A stretch of DNA of 64,000 bases from Roseovarius sp. MMSF_3281 (GTDB taxonomy: Bacteria > Pseudomonadota > Alphaproteobacteria > Rhodobacterales > Rhodobacteraceae), in the NCBI RefSeq assembly GCF_030733685.1, contig NZ_JASHIM010000022.1:1-64000 (forward strand), given 5' to 3'. The position numbers and the translations under genes were made by a program. Shown here piece by piece: positions 52,928 through 60,865 of the stretch (positions are counted from its first letter, which is position 1; each line of letters opens with the position of its first letter). The notes under the pieces were generated by a model. That model was not told the origin of the DNA. It ran no database searches and saw only the letters and a program-made list of their open reading frames with translations.

Positions 52928-55900
52928 CTACTTGGCAAGCTGCACGGGAATTAACCTTGGGTGCAGGTAGCATTCGTTATTTGGCGTTCGCCCCGTGACG
53001 CGAATTTCCAATTGAAGCGGGGCAGGGGCCATTCGTTCACGCGGTGGCGGGCGTAAACCGTATTGGTCGTAATATATGCGCCCCGATGTCCAATTGCTGG
53101 TGGGTTGCATCCAGTCGCATGGATCATGGTCTGTGTTCTGCCCCCATTGCGCGGCTTCGGCCGCCCCGCGAGGCACGGCTTTGTAACTCAGTCTCAGGTT
53201 TTCCGGGATGGGCTTTGAACTCGACCACCATGTCTCGACCCAAAGCATCTGCCGGTCTGTAATGCGCCGGGGGGTCAACCGCACCCCGAGAAGCGTCAGG
53301 CCATGTAACGTCACCGGGTCAATGCGGGCATCCTCGGGAACAAAGGAGGCCTGCCCATGACTGGCATCCGGTGCGAAGGACGGCAACCGTTCCAGCCGGT
53401 AACGATCCGGCGATTTAAGCGCGGGGGAAGGCGTTTCCGGGGCGCTGTCAGCGGGGGCCAATTCGATAAATGCCCCGCGCCCATGCCGTTGGAGAGATGT
53501 CCCCATCGTTTGGCACATGTCCCGATACCGTTCGGTAAGCTCCTGCGCGGCGTCGCCTTTCAGGGCTTGGCTGAAGCCATAGCCGATCCCAAGCGGAACG
53601 AACTCGATCCAGTTTATGCCGGTCTTGCCAAGTCCTAGACGGAACAGGCCGCCATCCCGGAGCCAGTTGGTCGATATATCCGACAGCAGCGCGCCGGCCC
53701 CGTGCAGGATCGGCCTGGACTTGTAAATTTCAATCCCCCGCAGCCGATGGCCGGACGATCCAAGCACGGCATCGGCCCCCGCTTCGATCAGGGCATGGCA
53801 AATTGCACTCACATTGCCATCCGGTTCCGGAGCGTCGCCGCCGCCCCAGTGAACGGCAACCAGGACAATATCCGCATCGGCCTTCGCCCGTGCGATCCGG
53901 GGTTCCATCGTCTTGCGCCAATCCGGGCCATTCCGCAAAGGGATATGGGCCGTGCCCGGTGTGTCTTTGCCAGCGGCAAACCTGTGCTGGGCGGCGTCAA
54001 TACTGAACAGGGCCACGCGGATGTCGCCCGCGGTACAAATGGCCGGGCTGAAGGCCTCTTTCCTGGTTTGCCCACTTCCCGCGCTGGCGATGCCGAGCGC
54101 GTCCAGTATATCTTTTTGTTGCAGCAGGGCCGCGGCACCGTAATCACCGCTATGGGCATTGGCCACCGCCACCGCATCTATGCCCGAGGCCGTCAGCACA
54201 TTTAACATCTCGGGGCGGGCACGGTAGTAGAACGGACCACGCTCTCCCTTGTCCACACTCTGTTTACCAAGCGTGCTGACAACGCAATCAAGGTTTACCA
54301 CAGATAGGTCCGCAGCCTTGAATTCGGGGATATCCAGTACCTGATCATACCCTAGTTGCGCTGTCCTGTAATGCTGTCGGCGCCCCAAGTTGACGCTTCC
54401 GCCCCAAGCCAGAACAGCCTCCGCCGGACGGGGCAGGTCGCTTGCGCGGTCATCGGTGCCCGGCAGGGCCTTCGTATCGCTGGCCGGTGATTGTGATAGA
54501 CGGGGGGCCTCGTGCAGGTAGTGTTTTAGGTACGCGACATACCCAGACAGGTAATGTTCGACATCGTCGATCCTGACGCGGAAGGAGTGGTGGCGGATGA
54601 AGAAGCTGCCAAGAATGCGTTGGGGGTTTCTGAAGTACATTGCGATTTCGGGCCAGAAAAAACCATTCAGCAAATACTGGGCCCGGGTTTCCAACGCGCG
54701 ATAGAATTTGTCCCGGTCGAGATGTTTCAACAAATGCCGGTGCATGTCACTTTGCTCAAGACGGCGGATCATCTTGTGGGCCGCCATCATCAGTTCCAAC
54801 AATGTCGGAAAGGTCGTGATCCGCTCAATCACGAAATCCAGATGCCCGGTGACATTTTGCAGACCGAATTTAAAATACCGCTCCTCGGGCCGATAAAGCG
54901 TTAATTCATTGACGCAATAACTCAGCCAATGATCGTGGATTTTCCAGTGATCTTGGGCAATGAAATAATCAAAGGCTTTTTCCACCGCGGCCAACCACCG
55001 AGAGTCATTGGTCAGGCCATAAAGGCGCATCAGGCCAAAGGCCGCCTCGCCATCGTAATAGATGATCCGGAAAACCTCTTTGACGCTAAGATCATCAGCG
55101 TTGAGTACATGCGTCAACTGCCCTGTTTCGGCATTCTGCATGTGCACGATGCCCTGCGCCAGTTGTTCCAGTAGGGGAAGGTGCCTTTCGTCGCGCGTGA
55201 GTTCTGTATATTTGACAAGGGCGAGAAGGCAAACGGCGCTTCCACCCAGCTTGATCTCGTTGTTGACATCCTGAAGATAGGCGACCTGCTCACCGTTCGG
55301 CAGGGAATATTGCCGTATCAATGTGCTGGTCAAAAGGTGCAGAGCACGATCAATTGCGGCCTTGAGGTCGGCGTCCCGTGTCACCTCCCATGCCTCCAGC
55401 ATCGCATAAATCGTACTTGTGTGACGCAGCGTGTTATAGGATTTGATCTCGCGGTCGAAACAAGGGTGCAGGCCGTAAGTGAATTGCCCTTTCTCGTCGA
55501 CCTGCGCTGCCAGGAACCGGCTGGATTGATCGACCATGCTTTCGACGGTGTCGGCGTCCAGACGGGCAATTTTGCGTCTTCCGGTATCGCGCCCTTCAGA
55601 GTCACCGGCAAAACCGTGCAACGGAACGGGTGGCTGATCGGGCTGTATAAGGAAGGCTTCGGTCGTGAACAGTTTTACGGGGTGCGATGGAGATTCGGGC
55701 AGCTGGAAACCGTCGCCGAAACGTTTCTGGCCGTAGATGCAGAAGTTCTTGGCGTTCAGGCCCCCGTAGGGCGTGTCATTTCCAAGGTAAAGCATTGCAT
55801 TGGCGTTCAATTCCTGCTCCAGAAATGCCTGTGTGAACTCGGGGGCGAGCGCCAGGCCATACCGGAAATAATTCCGCTTACTGCTGCGGATCGCCAGTTT

Positions 55901-56263
55901 GCATTGATCCCAGTTAAGATCCCACGTCCGGGCCACCCAATCCACCCGAAGCCAGCGAAGCAATGGGTCCGGTTCGGATTGTTGCAATCTCCATGCATCA
56001 AGCTGGCACCAGATTTCCGCAAGGTCCGCCCCGCTGAAATGAACCACGGTGGCCCTTTTTCGGCCATCGCTCATTGAAAAGAACACTCGTAAAGGGATGC
56101 CGTCTTCCGGCGTTCTTATCGCGTAGGTCAAGGCCGCCCGTGCCTGCTGCAACAGGGCCGAAAGGGCTTTTTCAGCTTGGGGCACTTGTTCCATAGCAGG
56201 TCGGTTGGGCTTGCTCTCCGGTTTTAATTGTGAAGCAGGCCGGGACGCGTCGGATTTCGCCAT
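52928..56263 (-). CDS. Large fusion protein: alpha/alpha-barrel-like region, CapA-like domain and C-terminal beta domain
   Basis: 1111 residues from ATG 56263. Residues about 30-230 form an N-terminal mixed domain. Residues about 240-590 are helical hairpins with Trp/His-rich motifs (SRFLAAQVDEKGQFTYGL, HTSTIYAMLEAWE, IIYYDGEAAFGLMRLYGL), like the six-hairpin barrels of AGE/GH-type proteins. From about 612 to 880 lies a PGA-synthesis CapA-like domain (VLAWGGSVNLGR, VVNLDCVVST, VAVHWGGGD, GADAVLGSSGHRLRGIEIYK). Residues about 960-1111 resemble a beta-sandwich. No signal peptide or transmembrane segment seen. Several metal-site residues of CapA are changed. Likely acts in synthesis or release of a polymer together with the MurF-like ligase. 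Confidence 0.8.
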   Translation of the reverse strand: MAKSDASRPASQLKPESKPNRPAMEQVPQAEKALSALLQQARAALTYAIRTPEDGIPLRVFFSMSDGRKRATVVHFSGADLAEIWCQLDAWRLQQSEPDPLLRWLRVDWVARTWDLNWDQCKLAIRSSKRNYFRYGLALAPEFTQAFLEQELNANAMLYLGNDTPYGGLNAKNFCIYGQKRFGDGFQLPESPSHPVKLFTTEAFLIQPDQPPVPLHGFAGDSEGRDTGRRKIARLDADTVESMVDQSSRFLAAQVDEKGQFTYGLHPCFDREIKSYNTLRHTSTIYAMLEAWEVTRDADLKAAIDRALHLLTSTLIRQYSLPNGEQVAYLQDVNNEIKLGGSAVCLLALVKYTELTRDERHLPLLEQLAQGIVHMQNAETGQLTHVLNADDLSVKEVFRIIYYDGEAAFGLMRLYGLTNDSRWLAAVEKAFDYFIAQDHWKIHDHWLSYCVNELTLYRPEERYFKFGLQNVTGHLDFVIERITTFPTLLELMMAAHKMIRRLEQSDMHRHLLKHLDRDKFYRALETRAQYLLNGFFWPEIAMYFRNPQRILGSFFIRHHSFRVRIDDVEHYLSGYVAYLKHYLHEAPRLSQSPASDTKALPGTDDRASDLPRPAEAVLAWGGSVNLGRRQHYRTAQLGYDQVLDIPEFKAADLSVVNLDCVVSTLGKQSVDKGERGPFYYRARPEMLNVLTASGIDAVAVANAHSGDYGAAALLQQKDILDALGIASAGSGQTRKEAFSPAICTAGDIRVALFSIDAAQHRFAAGKDTPGTAHIPLRNGPDWRKTMEPRIARAKADADIVLVAVHWGGGDAPEPDGNVSAICHALIEAGADAVLGSSGHRLRGIEIYKSRPILHGAGALLSDISTNWLRDGGLFRLGLGKTGINWIEFVPLGIGYGFSQALKGDAAQELTERYRDMCQTMGTSLQRHGRGAFIELAPADSAPETPSPALKSPDRYRLERLPSFAPDASHGQASFVPEDARIDPVTLHGLTLLGVRLTPRRITDRQMLWVETWWSSSKPIPENLRLSYKAVPRGAAEAAQWGQNTDHDPCDWMQPTSNWTSGRIYYDQYGLRPPPRERMAPAPLQLEIRVTGRTPNNECYLHPRLIPVQLAK

Positions 56264-56614
56264 GCAGTTTACCTTTGAGACCTTGCTGTTATCCTTGAGA
56301 AGGCAGAATAATTTATCTGTGGCTCACTGTCCTTGGGACGTTTCGAAATGATACCAATGATGTACGCGGATTTGCCGGCGGAACCTGCATCCGGGTATAG
56401 GTTTTGCTTCCCGTCTGGACAAGATTCTTTCCATGATGCCAGACCCTGCCGGTTTTCACCGATAATCCTCGCAAACAGGAGATTTCGTATCCCTTCGGGT
56501 GGTTGGTTGCGCCAAGGCGATGTGATCCCATACTATTTTATAGTGACAATACATTAGTATATGTGCAATACTCAAAAAAATGTCATATCCATACTTTAGT
56601 CAAAAGAGGGATAC
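56264..56614. other. Intergenic region between divergent CapA-like and small membrane-protein genes
   Basis: About 350 bases, AT-rich towards the right (tattttatagtgacaata). Must hold promoters for both genes. No supported coding frame. Confidence 0.4.
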
Positions 56615-56851
56615 ATGGTTGCGTTCAGTGAGGAAACCTATCGTCCGTACAACGAGTCGGTTTGCAATGAAGTAAAGACCGGAAAGGTGCCCTTGGCGGG
56701 GATTCTTCTCATCGCGACGCTGTGTGCAGCCATAGTCGCCGTGATGGCCTTTCTGTACGGAGCCGGATTCTGGGGCCTATTGTTAAGTTATACTCTCAGC
56801 GGCGTTTCGACGGTGCTCATTTTATCGAGCATCTGTTTTCTCCGATCCTGA
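56615..56851 (+). CDS. Small two-helix membrane protein
   Basis: 78 residues from ATG 56615, good ribosome site aaaagagggatac. Two hydrophobic helices (PLAGILLIATLCAAIVAVMAFLY and FWGLLLSYTLSGVSTVLILSSI) after a polar N-terminus. Resembles small membrane proteins found in exopolysaccharide loci only by size and layout. Function unknown. Confidence 0.6.
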   Translation: MVAFSEETYRPYNESVCNEVKTGKVPLAGILLIATLCAAIVAVMAFLYGAGFWGLLLSYTLSGVSTVLILSSICFLRS

Positions 56852-56996
56852 GGCGTTCGGGGTTCCAGGTAATCCGTTCGATTATTGGGGGCGATGGCAG
56901 CGTCACCTTACGCATCTGTCAGATGCAAGCCACCGCGAGGCTGGCCCGTCTGAAATATCCCAATCCCGCGCGTTGACGCTCCCACAAGGGAAAGCT

Positions 56997-57110
56997 TCAT
57001 GGTACCCCACCGCCGTTGCCCTTATGGAGCCAAAGACCTTGTTCATCACAATGCTTGCCTGCAGGTAGAGGTTCGAGGCGAGCGACTGTAGATGCCTTCG
57101 ATTTTGCCAT
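56997..57110 (-). pseudogene. Truncated tyrosine-recombinase (phage-type integrase) N-terminus
   Basis: A 37-codon frame from ATG 57110 reads MAKSKASTVARLEPLPAGKH then CDEQGLWLHKGNGGG before a stop. The GKH-x-D-x-QGLWL-x-K pattern is the first strand/turn of the DUF4102-type arm-binding domain of integrases, which normally continues about 400 residues to the catalytic Tyr. No further integrase sequence is present, so this is a remnant of an integrated element. Confidence 0.6.
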
Positions 57111-57239
57111 GACATTATCCCTTTTTGAATGCGTTCTGGCGTGACGCTGCCCGGCCTATTCCGGGATGTGGTGACACATTGAATTCTCGGGATTTAAAAA
57201 AGATTAATTCCGGTGACACCCAGCAAGGCCGTATGACAC

Positions 57240-57297
57240 GAAAAGCCCCCCCCTGGCGGGAGTGCTTTGGGAAAGATGAAGGGCCTTGGGGCTTTTC
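57240..57297. repeat. Inverted repeat enclosing a copy of the dispersed gene-end element
   Basis: gaaaagcccc (57240-57249) and ggggcttttc (57288-57297) are perfect inverted copies. Between them is a copy of the family element (ggcgggagtgctttggg then aaagatgaag, 57255-57281). Together they could form a bidirectional terminator. Confidence 0.6.
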
Positions 57298-57344
57298 AGT
57301 TTCGGACCGGTTGCGTATGACGCGGCAGCAATTGGAGACCCGTG

Positions 57345-58091
57345 ATGCCCTCAGAGACCCCGCAACCCGCTTTCGTGCTTGTTCGCCCGCAGATGGGCGA
57401 AAACATCGGTGCCGCCGCGCGGGCGATGTGGAACTTCGGCTTGGACCGGATGAGGGTGGTGGCGCCGCGCGATGGCTGGCCCAACTCCAAGGCGGCGGCC
57501 ATGGCCAGCGGCGCGGGGCGCCTTCTGGACGAAGCGCAGCTTGTCGGCGACGTGGCCGAGGCGGTGGGCGATTGTCATTACGTCTTTGCCACCACGGCGC
57601 GGGCGCGCGGGTTGACCAAGCCGGTCTACAGCCCCGAGGGCGCGATGACCGAGGCCGCCGGGCGAATCGCGCGCGGTGAGAAGATCGCGGTGCTCTTTGG
57701 GCCGGAGCGGGCGGGCCTTGAAAACGAGGATGTGGCCCGCGCCAATGCCATCATCAACGTGCCGGTCAACCCGGAGTTTCCCAGCCTCAACCTTGCGCAA
57801 TGTGTGTTGCTGACAGGGTACGAGTGGCGGCGCGCGCAGGGCGCGATCGAGGCGCGCCGGGTTGATATGGCCAAGGCCGATTGGGCCGAGCAGATCGAGA
57901 TCGAGAAGCTGTCGGATCATTACGAAGAGCGCTTGGGCGAGGCGGGGTTCTTCTTTCCCGAGCACAAGGCCGAGGGCATGAAGATCAACCTGCGCAACAT
58001 GTGGTCGCGGATGCCATTGACGCGCGCCGATGTGCAGATGTTGCACGGCGTCCTGCGGCAGATGGTCCGCTGGAAAGAGCGCGGCGACTGA
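57345..58091 (+). CDS. trmJ: tRNA (cytidine/uridine-2'-O-)-methyltransferase
   Basis: 248 residues from ATG 57345 (ggag ribosome site). SPOUT-family knot: FVLVRPQMGENIGAAARAM, LFGPERAGLENED, INVPVNPEFPSLNLAQCVLL. Modifies nucleotide 32 of several tRNAs using S-adenosylmethionine. C-terminal helical part VPLTRADVQMLHGVLRQM-like (RMPLTRADVQMLHGVLRQM) typical of TrmJ. Confidence 0.9.
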   Translation: MPSETPQPAFVLVRPQMGENIGAAARAMWNFGLDRMRVVAPRDGWPNSKAAAMASGAGRLLDEAQLVGDVAEAVGDCHYVFATTARARGLTKPVYSPEGAMTEAAGRIARGEKIAVLFGPERAGLENEDVARANAIINVPVNPEFPSLNLAQCVLLTGYEWRRAQGAIEARRVDMAKADWAEQIEIEKLSDHYEERLGEAGFFFPEHKAEGMKINLRNMWSRMPLTRADVQMLHGVLRQMVRWKERGD

Positions 58092-58154
58092 GCGCGCTTG
58101 AAGGGGCCTGCGGGGCGCACTACTGTTGCCATCGCATCAGGTTAGAGGGCGAAC

Positions 58155-59294
58155 ATGTCAGGCAAGCGCAGCATTTTCGAAGAGGTTGGCGAGGGCGAGG
58201 TCCAGCGCGATGCCCCCAAGGGCGGCATGATCGACGCGGGCCGCCGGGGCGCGCGCGGCGCGATCCGGGTTTGGTTGATGGTTTTGTTCGCCTTGGTGGT
58301 GGTGATGATCGCCGTGGGCGGGCTGACCCGGCTGACCGACAGCGGGTTGAGCATCACCGAGTGGAAGCCGGTGACCGGGGCCTTGCCGCCGATGAGCGCC
58401 GAGGCTTGGGCCGAGGAATTCGACAAGTACCGCGCCATTCCCGAATACCAGCTGCAAAACAAGGGCATGAGCCTGTCGGAGTTCCAGTTCATCTATTGGT
58501 GGGAATGGGGCCACCGGCAGTTGGGCCGGGTTATTGGCCTTGTCTGGGCCGTTGGGTTCTTTGGTTTTATGGCGATGCAGAAGATTCCGCCGGGTTGGAC
58601 CAAAAGGTTGTTGTTGCTGGGTTTGCTTGGTGGCGCGCAGGGCGCGATTGGCTGGTGGATGGTGTCATCCGGGCTGGAAGGCGAGATGCTGGATGTGGCG
58701 AGTTACCGGCTAGCCACGCATCTGGGGCTGGCCTTTGTGATCCTTGGGTTCATCGCGTGGTATGCCATGCTCTTGGGCCGCGAGGAGCGCGAATTGATGC
58801 AGGCGCGGCGGGCACGGGAGCGTAAACTCTTCGGGCTTGGTACCGGGTGGTTGCATTTCGCCTTCCTGCAGATCCTGATCGGTGCGCTTGTCGCCGGGAT
58901 CGACGCCGGGCGCAGCTATACCGATTGGCCGCTGATGGCCGGGGGTGTCCTGCCACCCGATTTCTGGATTCCCGAGTTGGGCCTGAGGAATTTCTTTGAA
59001 AACCCCGGGCTGGTGCAGTTCATTCACCGGGTGACGGGGTATCTGCTGTTGACCTTCGGCATCGTGGTTTGGCTGAAGGGGCGGCGTAGCGCCCACGTGG
59101 CAACACGCGTGGCTTTCACGGCCGCTTTCATCGCGCTTTGCGCACAGGTGGTTCTGGGCATCGTGACGGTGCTTTATATCGCGGCATGGCAGGTGGCGAT
59201 CGTGCATCAGGTGTTGGCGGTGGTCTTGTGGGTGTTGATCCTGCGGGCGCGGTTCTTGGCGCAATATCCGCGCGCCCAATCGGTAAGAGGGTAA
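58155..59294 (+). CDS. ctaA: Heme A synthase
   Basis: 379 residues, Cox15/CtaA family with eight transmembrane helices. Heme-ligating and catalytic His residues are present: IYWWEWGHRQLGR, ATHLGLAFV, VQFIHRVTGYLL and AIVHQVLAV. The GGLTRLTDSGLSITEWKPVTG loop is diagnostic. Oxidises heme O to heme A for cytochrome aa3 oxidase. Confidence 0.95.
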   Translation: MSGKRSIFEEVGEGEVQRDAPKGGMIDAGRRGARGAIRVWLMVLFALVVVMIAVGGLTRLTDSGLSITEWKPVTGALPPMSAEAWAEEFDKYRAIPEYQLQNKGMSLSEFQFIYWWEWGHRQLGRVIGLVWAVGFFGFMAMQKIPPGWTKRLLLLGLLGGAQGAIGWWMVSSGLEGEMLDVASYRLATHLGLAFVILGFIAWYAMLLGREERELMQARRARERKLFGLGTGWLHFAFLQILIGALVAGIDAGRSYTDWPLMAGGVLPPDFWIPELGLRNFFENPGLVQFIHRVTGYLLLTFGIVVWLKGRRSAHVATRVAFTAAFIALCAQVVLGIVTVLYIAAWQVAIVHQVLAVVLWVLILRARFLAQYPRAQSVRG

Positions 59295-59298
59295 GCCA

Positions 59299-60768
59299 TT
59301 GACAGCTTTTGAAAATTTGATGGCGCATGAGCGCGAAACCCAGGCCCTTGACCGGGTGGCCGGGCGGCTTTCGTGGGATCAGGAAACGATGATGCCGCGC
59401 GGCGCGGTCGAGCAGCGCGCCGAGGAGATGGGCGCGCTTCAGGCGATGATGCACGCTCGCAAGACCGACCCGCAGGTGGGGGAATGGTTGGCGGAGGCGC
59501 GCGCGCCCGATGCCGTGGGGGCCGCGCAATTGCGCCTGATTGCGCATCGCTATGCGCGGCTCACCCGCGTACCGGCGGATCTGACGCGCGCTTTGGCGAC
59601 GCTGACCAGCCGGTCGCAGGCGCAATGGGCCCTGGCGCGTGCCGAGGATGATTTCGTGGCCTTCGCGCCGACACTGGACGAGGTCGTGCGCCTCAAGCGC
59701 GAGGAGGGCGCGGCACTGGCCGATGGTGGCGATCACTATGACGCCTTGATCGACGACTACGAGCCGGGGATGGGGGCCGCCGAATTGGCGGCGATGTTCG
59801 ACGAGATGCGCCCCGGGTTGGTCGAGTTGCGATTGACGGCGCTTGAGGAGGTGGAACGCGCCCCCGTGAGCGGACAGTTCGCGCCGGAGGTTCAGGTGGC
59901 CTTGGCGCGCGAATTGGCCGAGCGCTTTGGTTATGATCTGAGCCGCGGGCGGATCGATATGGCGGTGCATCCCTTCAGCTCGGGCTCGGGCGATGATGTG
60001 CGGATCACCACGCGGGTAAGTGAAACGGACCCGTTCAACTGCCTTTATTCGACGATCCACGAGGTGGGCCATGCCTGTTACGAGCAGGGTGTCGATCCGG
60101 CCTATCACATGACGCCCGTGGGGCAGGGTGTCTCGATGGGAGTGCATGAAAGCCAAAGCCGGATTTACGAAAATCAGTTGGGCCGAAGCCGGGCCTTTTG
60201 CCATTTCCTTTATGGACGGATGCGTGACGCCTTCGGCGATATCGGTGTGACCGACGAAGAGGCGTTTTATGCCACGGTGAACCGCATGCATCGCGGCTAC
60301 ATCCGGACCGAGGCCGACGAGGTGCAATATAATCTGCACATCATGCTGCGGTTCGAGTTGGAGCGCGCCCTGATTGCCGGGGATTTGCAAGTGGCTGATC
60401 TGGAGACCGCGTGGAACGACCGGTTCAAGGCCGATTTCGGCTATGACGTGGACCGCGCGTCAAACGGTGTGTTGCAGGATGTGCATTGGTCGGTGGGCCT
60501 GTTCGGCTATTTTCCGACCTACAGTTTGGGCAATGTCTATGCCGGGTGCTTGCATGCGGCCCTGCGGGCGGATGTGCCTGATCTTGACGACCATTTGGCA
60601 AAGGGCGATCCGGCACCGGCCACGGCATGGTTGCGCGACAAGGTACAACGCCACGGCGGGCTTTATGAGCCGCGCGAGGTGATTGCGCGTGCCTGCGGGC
60701 AGGCCCCCTCGGCGGAGCCGTTGATGGCGTATCTCACCGAGAAGTTCTCCGGCCTTTATACCGGCTAA
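59299..60768 (+). CDS. Carboxypeptidase M32 family
   Basis: 489 residues from TTG 59299, with gagggtaagcca as ribosome site; MTAFENLMAHERET is the usual family start. Zn site HEVGH in IHEVGHACYEQG with the third ligand in SMGVHESQSR. Motif HPFSSGSGDDVRITTR precedes it. A cytoplasmic metallocarboxypeptidase (thermostable carboxypeptidase Taq family) cutting C-terminal residues. Five bases after ctaA, same operon. Confidence 0.93.
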   Translation: MTAFENLMAHERETQALDRVAGRLSWDQETMMPRGAVEQRAEEMGALQAMMHARKTDPQVGEWLAEARAPDAVGAAQLRLIAHRYARLTRVPADLTRALATLTSRSQAQWALARAEDDFVAFAPTLDEVVRLKREEGAALADGGDHYDALIDDYEPGMGAAELAAMFDEMRPGLVELRLTALEEVERAPVSGQFAPEVQVALARELAERFGYDLSRGRIDMAVHPFSSGSGDDVRITTRVSETDPFNCLYSTIHEVGHACYEQGVDPAYHMTPVGQGVSMGVHESQSRIYENQLGRSRAFCHFLYGRMRDAFGDIGVTDEEAFYATVNRMHRGYIRTEADEVQYNLHIMLRFELERALIAGDLQVADLETAWNDRFKADFGYDVDRASNGVLQDVHWSVGLFGYFPTYSLGNVYAGCLHAALRADVPDLDDHLAKGDPAPATAWLRDKVQRHGGLYEPREVIARACGQAPSAEPLMAYLTEKFSGLYTG

Positions 60769-60865
60769 GGCGCGCGGCCTGCGGCGAGCCGGCGCGTTGA
60801 AAGCTAATGCACTTGGGATACTGCAAGGCTGCCCCCGTGCATTCGTCTTGGGAAAACGGCGGGCC

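Larger units (their letters stand above)
56852..57344. other. Right boundary of the accessory region
   Basis: About 490 bases with no intact gene. Contains a short perfect inverted repeat gcatctg-t-cagatgc (56912-56926), the truncated recombinase start (56997-57110), and the hairpin/repeat at 57240-57297 directly before trmJ. Confidence 0.5.

Noticed and set aside
57125..57679. 184-codon open frame overlapping trmJ
   Set aside because: Most of it is another frame of trmJ, and its upstream part runs through the repeat element.
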